Part shown: positions 38,701-48,312 of the stretch, piece by piece
Layout of the letters: each line of letters opens with the position of its first letter
How positions within the stretch are numbered: position 1 is the stretch's first letter
DNA from: Chloromonas sp. AAM2
Taxonomy: Eukaryota > Chlorophyta > Chlorophyceae > Chlamydomonadales > Chlamydomonadaceae
DNA length: 64,000 nucleotides
Reading direction: 5' to 3'
Assembly: GCA_004335635.1 (NCBI GenBank)
Contig: QAXH01004362.1
Span: 412-64,411 of the forward strand
Made by a program: the position numbers and the translations under genes
Notes under the pieces: model-generated
Databases searched by the model: none
What the model was told of the DNA's origin: nothing
Seen by the model: the letters and a program-made list of their open reading frames with translations, nothing else

Positions 38701-41236
38701 GAATGGGTGTTCCAGCTAGTGAAGAGGAAGTTGAAATGTAATTGTTTCTGTAGGGCAGGGCTGTTTGTACAATATTCGAGTCTAGCCACAACTGGCAGTT
38801 GATAATCTGTGCCACTACTTGCTTGCCTGCGCAGGCAGTACGTCACTCCTAGTGTACTAGATGATGAGTACCGCATCACACCTGTGAGCGGCATGTACTT
38901 CGTACCGCCGGACGGGCCCCTGGACAGCTACAGGGACTACCTTCGAGCGCTGCCGGCCACCGAGGCGCCAGAGGTGGGCTGGAGGGAGGGCAGGCGACTG
39001 GTCTTGGCTAGGGTTAGGCAAGTTTTGGCCGTTTGTATAGTGGCAAGAACGGAAGGTTTTCGACTCCTTGCATTGCCAGCTTGTCCGGCTAGTCGTATTA
39101 AGTGTGACTGAACCATGTGTGCGCAGGTCTTTGGCATGCATCCCAATGCGAATATCAGCTTCCAGTTACAAGAGACGCGTCGATTGATCGACGCCATCCT
39201 GTCCATTCAGCCGCGCGTCACCGGCTCCACAACAGTGAGTGGTGGTCCTCCTGCTGCAAGCCATGCTTCACTGGATCACAGAAGCTTGAACCCAGGACAA
39301 GGAAGGGTGATCACGGGTTTTGCGCTGGTCTCCATGCTTGCAGGGCAAGTCCAGCGATGAAATCGTTGCCGAGCTCGCCGCGCAACTCGAGTCTGAACTT
39401 CCGCCGCTGCTGGTTAGGTCGGAGGCCGCGCCCAACCTGTTCGCTCGAACGGAGACAGGGCAACTCAACTCGCTGAGCGTTGTGCTCGGACAGGTCAGTT
39501 TCGGCCTGTGTGTCCCAAGCAGGGGTGTGGGAGCATTCAATGCCGTAGGTCTTGTCATTGCGGTACACACACGCCTTTGTCTGCAACAGGTAATGTTTGG
39601 CATGCTTGCATGGCGCATGGCTCACCTTCAACGAGCTATCGCCTGCATTGCAGCAACGTAGGCCACTGTTGATCATTTGGTTTTCAAACAGTCTGTCCAG
39701 ATCTTGTTTTCACGCGCTTCATGTGATCCCTGGTCCATGCAGGAAATGGATCGCTTCAACAAGCTGTCGAGTACAATGGCGTCAAGCCTCATAGAACTTC
39801 AGAAGGCGATCCGCGGTCTGGTTGTCATGAGCGCTGAGCTCGAGGGAGTCTACAACAGCATGCTGGCAAACCAGGTGCGGCAACCGGGCAATCCATTGGC
39901 AAGTGTATCAGAACTACGGGCCCATATGTCTATCTGAGGCTGGTGATGGAAAGCCTGTGCAACATCTGATGCAGTACTCGAAAATTTTGTTCTGCTGTGC
40001 GCAGGTTCCGGAGTTGTGGGCCCAAGTGGCGTACCCTTCGCTCAAGCCCCTCGCATCCTGGATGCGCGATTACCAGGAGAGGATCAGCTTCATGCGTGCA
40101 TGGCTATCCCAGGGAGTGCCCACGTGCTTCTGGCTGCCAGGGTTCTTCTTCCCACAGGTGCGCCAGGCAGACCACAGCAAGCTTCCAAGCAGGTCAGAAT
40201 GACTGATCCACCAAGCAGGATGGCAAGGCGCCAAGTCCATGCTGAACAGTTCCACACAAGGTTGGGTCTGGGCTGGTGTTCTGTTGTGGGGTGCACTGCA
40301 CTTGGCCCCGGTCACACATTCACTCACAATCAGCAACTGACCGTTTGCTACTTGTACGCTGGTTTGCTTGTGCAGGGCTTCATGACAGGCGTGCTGCAGT
40401 CACACGCCCGTAAGTACTCCATTCCCATTGACACGCTGGGCTTCGGCTTCAGAGTCACAGGGGCGGAGACAGCGGCGGATGTCACGGAGGCGCCAGAGGT
40501 GCGTGGATAGGGCTAAATACTGCCAACAATCACCAGAAGATTGGCTCGAGCATGTATCAGATGATGGATGAGTTTACCAGACTGGCATGATCTGAACCTT
40601 GTGGTTTGGCCTATGATTGCTTGATAACCATGTGTTTTTCTTGATATCATGTGTTTGGCTTGATGTGCATTTGCAGGACGGCATCTTGATCAATGGTCTG
40701 TGGGTGGACGGCGCGCGCTGGGATCGGCAGGCGGGCTGCCTCACTGAGAGCGAGCCAGGCGTCATGATAGCGCCACTACCCGTCATCCACTTTGCACCGG
40801 TGGGTGTTGTGGTTGAAGATGTGGAGAAGCATGGCACTGGGTATCAAAGTGATCAGCTCGTGTGCGTAGTGTGCATCCCAGACTCATCGCGAAACTCAGA
40901 GGCAGTAAACTGTTATGACAAAGTTGTGCAGGTGACTGAACACAACCCAGTTGTTGCTTTTCTATCACTGTGCTGCCCTGCCTTACAAGTAGTTACTGCC
41001 ACAACTGAAGAGTTTGCTGTTCATTGATGCGATCCGTTCAGGAGCACGACTGCGGATCACCGGCGGACCAGTACCAGTGCCCCTTGTACAAGACCAGCGA
41101 ACGTGCAGGCATACTCAGCACTACAGGCCAGTCAACCAACTACGTGCTCTCAGTCAGTTTGCCCGTGCGACCCGGCTCAACTGAAGACACTTGGGTGTTA
41201 CAGGGCGTGGCTCTGCTGTGTATGACGAATGAGTAG
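5767..41236 (+). CDS. Axonemal inner-arm dynein heavy chain (DNAH3/7/12-like), complete
   Basis: A motor ATPase of a flagellar inner dynein arm. I can chain about 80 exons, from ATG 5767 ([13 protein letters not shown]) to TAG 41234-41236 (ending [10 protein letters not shown]), about 4,200 residues. First exons: 5767-6009, 6121-6207, 6328-6496 (weak GTTAAG donor, needed for phase), 7329-7413 and 7690-7886, then 8331 onward with the family motif [11 protein letters not shown]. Order: tail, linker (KERHWTKVF near 14,100), AAA1 to AAA6, stalk between AAA4 and AAA5, C-terminal domain. Walker A motifs: AAA1 GPAGTGKT, AAA2 [11 protein letters not shown]3 [11 protein letters not shown]4 GVGGSGKS. 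The AAA1 Walker B reads ACFDEFNRI. No frameshift or stop was seen in any exon. The length and short tail match monomeric inner-arm chains rather than outer-arm or dimeric f/I1 chains. The gene converges on a methyltransferase gene at its 3' end and is head to head with a coiled-coil gene at its 5' end. Confidence 0.96.
7979..7996. repeat. (CAG)6 microsatellite
   Basis: Six CAG triplets lie in a dynein intron, beside a G-run near 7,889-7,909. They are non-coding on the gene model. Confidence 0.9.
10140..10247. repeat. 27-bp tandem minisatellite, 4 copies
   Basis: Four nearly identical 27-base units (core TCCTGACAGTATGGTCTT) occupy a dynein intron directly after the long tail exon. Units differ at one or two bases. 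Confidence 0.92.
12819..12845. repeat. CA-rich microsatellite
   Basis: A CACACA run with a few G interruptions lies in a dynein intron. Confidence 0.85.
12882..12911 (-). repeat. Dispersed repeat, copy 2
   Basis: This is the reverse complement of the core TTTGCCAGTTCTGGGACAAT, in a dynein intron. A shorter related word (CTGTCCCAGAAGTGGCAA) occurs near 12,743. Confidence 0.6.
14478..14535. repeat. Short tandem repeat (ACTACAGCCTG-like units)
   Basis: Four or five imperfect 11-base units (GACTACAGCCT and variants) lie in the intron after the RHW linker exon. Related CTCAGCCTC words flank it. Confidence 0.75.
15875..15897. repeat. (GTT)n microsatellite next to a 3' splice site
   Basis: Seven GTT triplets end just before the CCAG acceptor at 15,900. 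They probably serve as, or extend, the pyrimidine-rich tract of this dynein intron. Confidence 0.85.
17749..20390 (+). other. Dynein AAA1 module (main ATP hydrolysis site)
   Basis: It opens with [18 protein letters not shown] and [17 protein letters not shown], then the P-loop GPAGTGKTET. The P-loop is split by an intron: one exon ends at 18343 inside the second Gly codon of GTGK and the next starts at 18704. Walker B ([10 protein letters not shown]) follows at about 18834-18864. Sensor-type [18 protein letters not shown] lies at about 19252-19303. All catalytic residues expected for AAA1 are present. Confidence 0.92.
18394..18450. repeat. Telomere-like repeats inside the intron splitting the AAA1 P-loop
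   Basis: GGGTTAGGGTTTAGGGTTTG and further TTAGGG/TTTAGGG/TTTTAG words occur five or six times in 57 bases of the intron 18344-18703. Known green algal telomere units include TTTTAGGG, TTTAGGG and TTAGGG; all three word types appear here as degenerate copies. Confidence 0.75.
20769..22435 (+). other. Dynein AAA2 module
   Basis: The Walker A motif GPTGGGKTR lies near 20,819-20,845. The following exons carry the invariant segments [34 protein letters not shown] and [15 protein letters not shown] (21,851-21,986), typical of all axonemal chains. AAA2 binds nucleotide structurally; the usual GPVD block replaces a hydrolytic Walker B. Confidence 0.92.
23949..26520 (+). other. Dynein AAA3 module
   Basis: The Walker A motif TGVTGVGKS lies at 24,001-24,027 and the Walker B-type [16 protein letters not shown] at about 24,367-24,414. 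Next come the ELLRQFQD helix and [12 protein letters not shown]3 is the regulatory nucleotide site in dyneins; its key residues look intact. Confidence 0.92.
26793..28790 (+). other. Dynein AAA4 module
   Basis: The Walker A motif [12 protein letters not shown] lies at about 26,866-26,901. It is followed by [28 protein letters not shown], and [20 protein letters not shown] at about 28,398-28,458. The block [13 protein letters not shown] marks the exit to the stalk. Confidence 0.92.
28963..28990 (+). repeat. Dispersed repeat, copy 3
   Basis: The word GATGTTTGCCAGTTCTGGGA matches copy 1 with one or two changes. It lies in the dynein intron before the stalk exons. Confidence 0.6.
29314..32190 (+). 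other. Dynein stalk and microtubule-binding domain
   Basis: The ascending coiled coil begins after [19 protein letters not shown]. The microtubule-binding head (about 30,673-31,153) carries the family signature [15 protein letters not shown], then [23 protein letters not shown] and [18 protein letters not shown]. The descending coil (31,477-32,190) is heptad-rich. The head is of standard length, with no extra flap insert. Confidence 0.9.
32457..41236 (+). other. Dynein AAA5, AAA6 and C-terminal domain
   Basis: AAA5 opens with [19 protein letters not shown] and includes [17 protein letters not shown] (about 33,040-33,090). AAA6 includes [15 protein letters not shown] and the [13 protein letters not shown] block (about 36,800). 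The C-terminal region has [18 protein letters not shown], then [17 protein letters not shown], and [19 protein letters not shown]. The final exon (about 41,041-41,236) reads [18 protein letters not shown] and ends at TAG. Confidence 0.92.
33486..33645 (-). repeat. Inverted partial copy of a dynein AAA5 exon, lying in the next intron
   Basis: On the minus strand, about 46 codons reading [20 protein letters not shown] and on align with the sense exon at about 33,070-33,210 ([20 protein letters not shown]). About 32 of 46 residues are identical. The copy has no stop codon and keeps a GT after the last exon codon, and a CCCCCAG precedes its left edge like a splice acceptor. It lies in the intron before the 33,780 exon, in reverse orientation, so it cannot be spliced into the dynein mRNA in this arrangement. 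In the 38 codons from the shared Trp I count 15 identical, 15 synonymous changes and 8 amino-acid changes. Confidence 0.88.
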
Positions 41237-41750
41237 CACAGCACATGCTTCATACTTATGTTATCAAAATTGCCGTTTTCAAATCCGGCTGGGAGTCTTG
41301 ACAAAAGCACATGCCTGCGATGTGCTGCCGCCTGCTTCCGTGAAGACTTTCTGTTATGGCTGCGCAGGTTTGGTTATTCTTTGAGTGGGTTTCGTTTGCT
41401 TGGCAATCCCATCCTTGCTTAGAAACTCGGTTAGCACATGGCTCTGTGGTTGTGGAGATGACCTGTTTTATCTGTAATCGTGGTTGTCAAGGCAGTGTAC
41501 TGCCTCTATCTACGCCTGAGCAACATCACGCCCTTGGATAGGGATGTCTGCAATCCCATTACAAGACCCGAGAGCGGCATGGCACACACAGCCACATCAT
41601 CAGGCCATGAATCAACAGTTCTGCTCGCACGTGCTATGCCACGATTGACAGTTCAACGTTTGCAACTATGTCAATAAGACCCGACACTGATGGCACCAGA
41701 GCGCATGAGTAGTTCAAGTGTGGCATGGTGCATGGACTGGTTCGAGCAAC
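41237..41750. terminator. Convergent 3' ends of dynein and methyltransferase genes
   Basis: TGTAA, the usual green algal poly(A) signal, occurs on the plus strand at 41,473-41,477, about 240 bases after the dynein stop. It occurs on the minus strand at 41,563-41,559, about 190 bases after the methyltransferase stop. The two 3' UTRs would overlap by roughly 80-90 bases plus tail-site distance. No coding sequence was seen here. Confidence 0.6.
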
Positions 41751-44700
41751 CTATTCCCAGTCCTGCCTGTGCCAGCTGTCGCATGCACTTGAGGCATGAT
41801 CAACAGCCATGATCAGGAAACCGCCTTCATAGTCCTCCTCGCGTCCTAGAATGCCGCCATACTCAGTGGCTGGCTGCACCTGCAGGACGACCGTGCACCA
41901 AGACCAGAGTGTTAGGACAGCATTCCGTTTGTTCATGACAACCCATACCAGCAAAGTCATCCTAGCATGCCTCTCCAACTCCAACACCTGATATGGGAAT
42001 CTGATCAGCCTCGCTGACTGATGACATCCGATGCACAACACGCTCGAGCGCCCATGTGCAGTGCACTTGAAACTTTATGCAACCAATGCGCACCTTTCGC
42101 TTGCGGTATCTCAGGCCCCAGCGTTCACATTCAGTGGCAAAAGCAGCGAAGGTGCGTGCCTGTCTGACCGCACAACACAGCAGTGCAGCCCCGCCCGGTG
42201 CGAGCCTGTGAGCCAGCACCGCCGCCACTAGTGCCGCATGCATGGGCTCGTACATGATATCCGTACCGATAATGCGACTGTACCGCTCGTGTGTTGGCAC
42301 GCAAGGAGGTATCTCGCCAGGCAGATTCCTGTCATCCGCCATCCGTAACAAGTCATTGGCATAGAATGTTGACGAATCCAAGTCGCCAGGGGCGTGCCAA
42401 TGATTTGTTACGGATGGCAAATGACAAGAATCTACCTGGCGAGACTTCTCCTTGTGTGCCAACACATGGGCGGTACAGCCGCTAGTAGGCTGTGTGTCTG
42501 TTGCTTGCGAGCGTGCTGCATCAGTATTCTGTTGTAATTGTTCGGTCTGCAGGGATCCTGTGGGCGTGCATGATTGCTGAGCGCGCATGTAGTTGAGCGA
42601 TTCTAGCCAGTCCAGTTTGCACACATGCATGGATCCACTCGCCCATGCATCAGCCGGTCTGGTTACCCCCAGCGTGGGCCCTTGTGCAGCTGCCAGGCTG
42701 GATGGGGATGGCTGGAGTTGCACCGGTGGACAGCTTCCTGCGAGGTGTTCGCCATCAGCTGCTGCTGGCTGTGTTTGCTGCTCACCACCACTGCTTGGTG
42801 GAGGAGTTTGCTCTGGGGACGGCTGCTGGGTGTCTAGCTCAGGCTGGCACACATGCAAGGCAGCCATTCCCTGGACAGCACTGGCCGCACTGTCTGTCGG
42901 CGTTGGCGAGGGGGTGTTGAGCATGACACAGTCCCGCAGGTTGCGCAGAACAGGACCCTCCACGTCTGTCAACACCACCTGTACAGAAGCAACGTACAAG
43001 TACTAAGGCTGACTCAAAGTATGGCACGTATGGTGGACATGCAGCATGGTGTAGCTTGATCGAGATGACGTGCTTTTCAATTCACTGAGGATGCTGTCTG
43101 AAAACAAACCACAGTGACCAGCCATCGAGCTTGTAGATAAGCAAGCACCTCCTGCTGGTATGGCCACAGACTGCCCTAATGACAAGCTTCATGAGTTCCT
43201 GCGGGCTGCAAACCTGTCAACCCTTGACACTCGCCAGACACCGGTCGTGGCATCTGCTGCCAACTATGTGTCCAGCATCCGGCCCAGAGCTGTGCGGAAC
43301 GACCCTTACCTTGCGTGCCCCTAGCTTGGCTGCCGCCACCCCGCACACCCCACAGCCCGCGCCAATCTCCAACACGTCATGCCCCGCCACAAAGCCAGCA
43401 TGCGCCACAAGCTCCCTGCGATCATGCAGTGTGTTGATTGCTTCTGCTCCCTGTCAGCACTGGACAGGTCCCATGGCAGATAACACAAAAGGTATCAGCA
43501 GTTCTCCTGGCGCACCTTGTGGACAGACAGCCGTGCAAGGCTTCCAAGTTACAAGCACTGGCCAACACTTGCAGGCAGGTGAACTCAACACGCTCCCATA
43601 CTGGACCTGTCGCATGCACATTCTTTGCCGTGCTGGTGGCATGACGGCGGTGGCATGGGGTGCTTGGCCTGGTTTTGCCGGTCATGCGCATGCCGGTCAT
43701 GAGCATGCCAGTGCACTGTCTGAGTGTGACACTGACCGCATTGAAGCTGGCTACGTGCTCACTGCCTTCTGAGCCATGCAGCACGTATAGCAGTGCTGCT
43801 GTCGGCATGTTGCCTGCCATGCTTACTTGCACATGATGTGGGCTACCGTCCACACGCGCGCCCCCAGGCCGTCTCCTAGAGCTCCCTCACGAATGTGAAC
43901 CGTCACAGGCCCGTAGGTGTAGGCGCTGACCTGCGGCCCAGGGCTAGGCAATGGTTCAGGCGCAGCGCATGGCAAGTGCGGGAGGATTGCCAGGCAACAG
44001 CTTTGATGGGGTCTGCATGCCGTGCGTTGGTAATGTTGTTAGCATTGAGTTGCCTACAATGTTCAGAGAACGTTCCTGTGTGTTCCATGTCCCATGTCCC
44101 CAGAAGTGCATACCTTGCCTCCAGACGCCATTGGCCCACTGCACGCCACCATGATGTGAGAGATTGCATCCATGACCTCCTCATCGCCTGCATGACCACA
44201 CCATGTGACACACATGAGAGTCACTTGCACGTGATCAATCATCAGATATGGGCCAAAGACCAGCATGCATGTGCTTTGCTGAAGTGGTTCTGCTTCACCA
44301 TGGCTTACATGTGATCCATGCAGCCTGTGGATGTCATGGCAACCATGTGCTTGTCATGTCGCGTGCAGAGCCTGTCGGTATGCACGTGAGCGCCTTACGT
44401 GTTGTGGTCAGAATGCGCGTTAGCACAGGGACGACGCCAGCATGTGTAGCCTACAGTGTGCACATGCACAACGTCTTAGCTTTTTGACGAGGCAAGCTGG
44501 CTACAGTTAAGAAACAAGTAGCTTGGTCTGTATAGCATGCGTGGTGCGGACTGGGCTGCATGCACTGTGCGACTGCATGGCCAGGGGTAAAGGGTAAGGG
44601 GAGCTGAGCTGAGGCTTGTCACACACCTCCTCCGCGTACGAATGCTTGCTATCCACCAGCTCCTTCAACTGCATGATGATCTCCTTCTTCCTGCAATAAA

Positions 44701-44887
44701 GAGTCAAAGTAACTTTGACGTATCGGGCTGGGACAGCGGCTTCTGGCGGCATGGAGCGGTTAAACAGCCCATACCTGGCAGGATTGCCCGGCGACTGTAG
44801 CTGATCCACCCATTCGAGGACTCGCTCGTTCGCAATCAGCAACTCCAAGAAATCGCCTTCATCAGCCCCGCTAAGACCATGGGACAT
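41751..44887 (-). CDS. SAM-dependent protein methyltransferase (Methyltransf_16, METTL21-like)
   Basis: Six minus-strand exons: ATG 44887 (MSHGLSGADEGDFLELL), a short exon (KKEIIMQLKELVDSKHSYAE), SAYTYGPVTVHIREG near 43,930-43,850, motif I near 43,405-43,315, a long exon 42978-42094, and the last exon 41879-41751. The SAM-binding glycine motif is VLEIGAGCGVCGVAAAKLG, followed by the acidic VVLTDVEG strand. Later comes GTDIMYEPMHAALVAAV, the post-II region of this family. The last exon ends YEGGFLIMAVDHAS and on to TAG. About 470 residues, longer than METTL21 proteins because a Ser/Pro/Gln/Ala-rich insert of about 190 residues splits the Rossmann domain, as often happens in algal proteins. Related enzymes methylate lysines on chaperones or elongation factors; the substrate cannot be told from sequence. 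Confidence 0.88.
42279..42478. repeat. Long inverted repeat within the methyltransferase exon
   Basis: The left arm 42,279-42,361 and right arm 42,395-42,478 are reverse complements with about 87% identity (11 differences by eye, mostly transitions), separated by 33 bases. On the coding strand the two arms give unrelated-looking peptides: LAHKEKSRQVDSCHLPS, then ANDLLRMADDRNLPGE. The plus strand across the same site reads LARKEVSRQADSCHPPS then ANDLLRMANDKNLPGE. Both strands therefore encode nearly the same sequence, the expected result of a templated inverted duplication. The arm encoding DLLRMADDRNLPGEIPPC borders the conserved domain and is probably the source. Confidence 0.92.
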
Positions 44888-47800
44888 CTTGCCAGACAGA
44901 AAACTTTTTTGGAACTGCTGATTGCGGATGAGCAGATCCTCAACGTGTGGATGAAGGGCAGTAGGCTCTCTGAGTCCCCTGTCTGTACACAGCGACTGTG
45001 CGTATGTTCTAGCCTGATGTAAACCAGTAACGAGGGTTAGGCTCGTGGCTCTCACAACATCACAGCCCTCTGATCACATACAGAGTCGCACATTCGCTGG
45101 CCCCTGTGGAAGACCAAATCTAGGGATGACGGACTGGTTTTGAGCACCTGTTAGTTTAGTTGGGCAAAAATCTGACTGAAAGTTTGTCACGTCTCACCAC
45201 CCACTTTAACGTCCCTGTATCTTGTACCCAGCTGCGCGAAATAGAAATAGAAGAGACTTGACCTGATCACGCTTTTTGAAGTCTTCCAAGTGTGCTGGAA
45301 GTGCCTGTTTGAAAAAACTCACCTATTTCTCATTCTGTTCCATGTCTGTGGCCACGTGGGATCAAAACAGTCAAGTCAGACCAGGTTGAGACAATTATCG
45401 CTATGAACCTTGAGCACCTGCCATCCCCTTGCTGCAGCCTTGCTGCCTGGTCACTTCTGGGCATCTCTAGCCTGCTCCCTTGGCCTGTTTTGCCTTCCTT
45501 TCTCTGGCCTTTCAAAGCCCGGACAGTGTCAGATTGTACATCGAGATTACAGCAAAGTATTACAGCGCCCCACACATATTGCAAACAACCTGCAGACAGA
45601 CTCTTCACCACGACAACCAGTCTGTGGAAGCCAGTCTGAGTGATGCTACACTAGAAAGAATATGGAGGTCTTCAAGTCTGCCTGATCCTGCTCCAAGTCA
45701 AACCTCAACGACTGCAATGGGCCCTTGGCTTTTTGCATGCCGCCTTGATCCTACCGAACCTGTAGCATAGAGACTGCTCAATACCAGAAGCTCTTTGTGG
45801 CGCCAACTGTGAGCTTGAACTGAGCCTAGCCAAATTGCCAGACTTGTGGGGGAGATCAAGAGCACGCCTATGCCGAGACAACACATGTGCGACAGATTCC
45901 AGTGACAGGTAACAGGTTGTCACTTTGTTGAATGGAAATCCAACGTGCGCCAGGGATGCTGTGCACTGTGCTGGAGTGTGCCGTGCAGGAGGGCGCACAT
46001 GCGGTGTGTCGAAAGGCAAATGAAAATTACTTCTAGTCACGTGCCATGCCTCCCTGATGCGGTCAACGTGAGGGTGGCTATCTGATGTCATTCAACCCTG
46101 GAGACGATCAACTACAATTGACCACGCAAGACGACTAGTGGAATTTAGCTTTGCACACTCAGCGAGCGCAGGACGACTAGTGGAATGCTCTCTCACCTTG
46201 TAATTCATCCTTCGCCTGACAGCACCATCTCATCACGCTTGAGTCAACACATACCAGCCATTGGAACGAATGGAAGTGACTGCTATTGGTACTTGGCATG
46301 CCCGCACCCGTTGCCCGTGCATGCGGCTACCACTCTCATGTGCAAGGCGTGAGACCCTTTGGCAGCCTTGGCCTGAGTGGCATGTTGAACACCACTCTCC
46401 CATAGACTGTGAAGGCGCACAGGTCATACTCAACTGATGCTGGGCGACACTCATATCATGCAAGGCTTAGTTGCAGTTGTGCAGCTTTGGTCTGAATGAC
46501 ATGTTGGACGTCACACTCTATGCACTGTGTGGAGGCAAGACAACCACCATGCCGTACGACTTAGACATGCCATCCGGCGTCTGACAAGCCACATCCTTGC
46601 TTGGATCATTGCAAGGTGGTGGGCTTTTCCAGTTTGGCTGCCTGTCCCCTTTACTGACAGGCGGCTAGTGTCGTCTCCTGCCAATTTTTGACTCGGTACA
46701 TTGTCTGCAATTCACGGGTTTGACAAAAAGGCGAGGCAACCATGTCTCACCAAGTCAGGCCATCCAGTGATTAATGGGTTGTGCCGCCAGAACATGATCA
46801 TTGACCGGGGCATATGATTTTACGTTTTCTTGTCAGCAGGCAAGCTCACCAGCTGCTCCTAAGTTCTTCCAACATGACATGTGGCCCCTTTCCTTTTATT
46901 CATTATTTACGTATATGGATGACTTGAAACATGCCATTTGTTTGCTGAATATGCCACGTGCCACCCGGCCGCAACTTTGCTTTGTTTTATCACAAGGCAA
47001 TTTGAATCATTGCGACAATTCTGCAGTTTACACGTGTCACAACCAGGCCAGGCAGCCATGTCTTCTTGAGTCGATTGATTCAGTAATTAATTGCGGTTCC
47101 AACTTCGGTATTCTTCATGCTCGTTAGTAGGCCATTGGTTGTCCCTTGACTCAACTCTGCATTCAAACCTCTGCTACCCCTATGGGCATTCCCTTCACTT
47201 GTGTGGCACGTGCTAGCGGTTGCTCTGCCACCAGGCAGGTCAGGCAGTTTGACCGGACCCCTCTGGTCTCTGACGTTGGCCTAGGCCGTTCGTCTTGTTG
47301 CTGCCTTCCTTTGGCCTGCCCTGCTGGTTCGCTGCTCTTGCTGCTTTCGTTCTCAGAATAGTTCAGGGCGTTGCTCAGTTACTTGTTGTACGAAGGCTTC
47401 TTTGATGTAAACAGATTTAAATAGCTCAGGGGCACAGCGATGACTGCATTTACAACGTGCACAGTTGGCTGAAACGCAGTCAGTTGTTGATGAGAGGGCA
47501 ATCGGCTCAACGGTCCATTGGACAAAGTATATTTGGTCTATCACTTGGCGGCCGCGCACAGTGTGTTTCCCCTGACTGGGTTGGATACGATGTGCTTTCA
47601 CTGACCTCTCCCTGACCAGCACCAGTATAGGGCAGACATGTGTGCAGGGCTGAGCGCAGACTCAGCTCGTGTTTGTTTCACATGTGTGCACCAGCAAAGA
47701 ATCACATAGCCTTGCATAAGGCGGACAGAAATCACCCAGAAGTATATAAGGCCCAGAAGGCCATCAGATCAAAGCCAAAGCGTGGCTGAAATCCAAAAGC

Positions 47801-48312
47801 ATGCCAAATAATGTTTCATGAATGATGCAAGGTGGCAGGCCACTGCCTTGTGAGTGCTTGTGCGCAAAATGTCGCGACAAACGAATAATGAATGAATGAG
47901 CAAGGTGTTTACAGGCATGGAGAGAGAAGCAGGAAGGTACAGTAGCACTGGTCCGACGAACATTATTTGGCCTCCCGGAAAAGCGGAACACATGAAAGAC
48001 CCGGCGGAGGAAAAGCAAAGCCAAAAGCACCAACCACTACTACCAGCACGTACATGAGCACTTCTCCCTGTCCGATTAGGAACACGGTCTGCTTGCTAAA
48101 ACAGAGCAAGGGAACATCTTCACACTTCGGGCGAAAGCATCAACAAGAGGTTGTCCATCCTCATCCTGAATGCAGGCCTCTGACTTTTTCCTCAAAAGTA
48201 CCAAACGTCAAGGAAATCACAATCACATACGGCTTATTTCACAGTACTTGTTGCAGTAGTGTTGGCTGGCCGAGTGAATGTCCATTTCGAGTTCAAACAG
48301 TGCTTGAAATCA
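44888..48312. other. Spacer without a confident gene
   Basis: This holds the methyltransferase upstream region and the hybrid-cluster 3' UTR (a minus-strand TGTAA at about 47,913-47,909). Open stretches that could be gene fragments: plus 45,510-45,770 (contains SVRLYIEITAKYYSAPHILQ), minus 45,705-46,091, plus 46,801-47,127 and minus 47,353-47,622. The word GACGACTAGTGGAAT occurs twice near 46,130-46,185. A TATA-like AGTATATAAGG stands at 47,740 but no gene follows it. AT content is higher than in the flanking genes. Confidence 0.5.
47353..47622 (-). CDS. Hypothetical small Cys-rich open reading frame
   Basis: An 89-codon minus-strand frame with balanced composition and a compact cysteine cluster, DCVSANCARCKCSHRC (Cys spacing 4-2-1-3), then a helix-like ELFKSVYIKEAFVQQVTEQ. 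The cluster resembles a small zinc-binding knuckle, as found in transposase or retroelement proteins, but I recognise no family. It may be a fragment of a mobile element or a chance frame. No introns or start context were established. Confidence 0.25.
   Translation of the reverse strand: MLVRERSVKAHRIQPSQGKHTVRGRQVIDQIYFVQWTVEPIALSSTTDCVSANCARCKCSHRCAPELFKSVYIKEAFVQQVTEQRPELF

Noticed and set aside
5767..41236. The possibility that the dynein heavy chain is a pseudogene
   Set aside because: Every exon I could read is open, the joins checked at the 5' end, the P-loop and AAA6 keep phase, and the motor motifs are intact.
45705..46091. A 128-codon minus-strand frame in the spacer
   Set aside because: It has His/Arg/Ser-rich composition, no family signal and no splice context. 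It is likely chance.
47736..47752. TATA-like AGTATATAAGG as the promoter of a gene
   Set aside because: No open frame or exon with coding character follows on the plus strand before the hybrid-cluster gene, which runs the other way.
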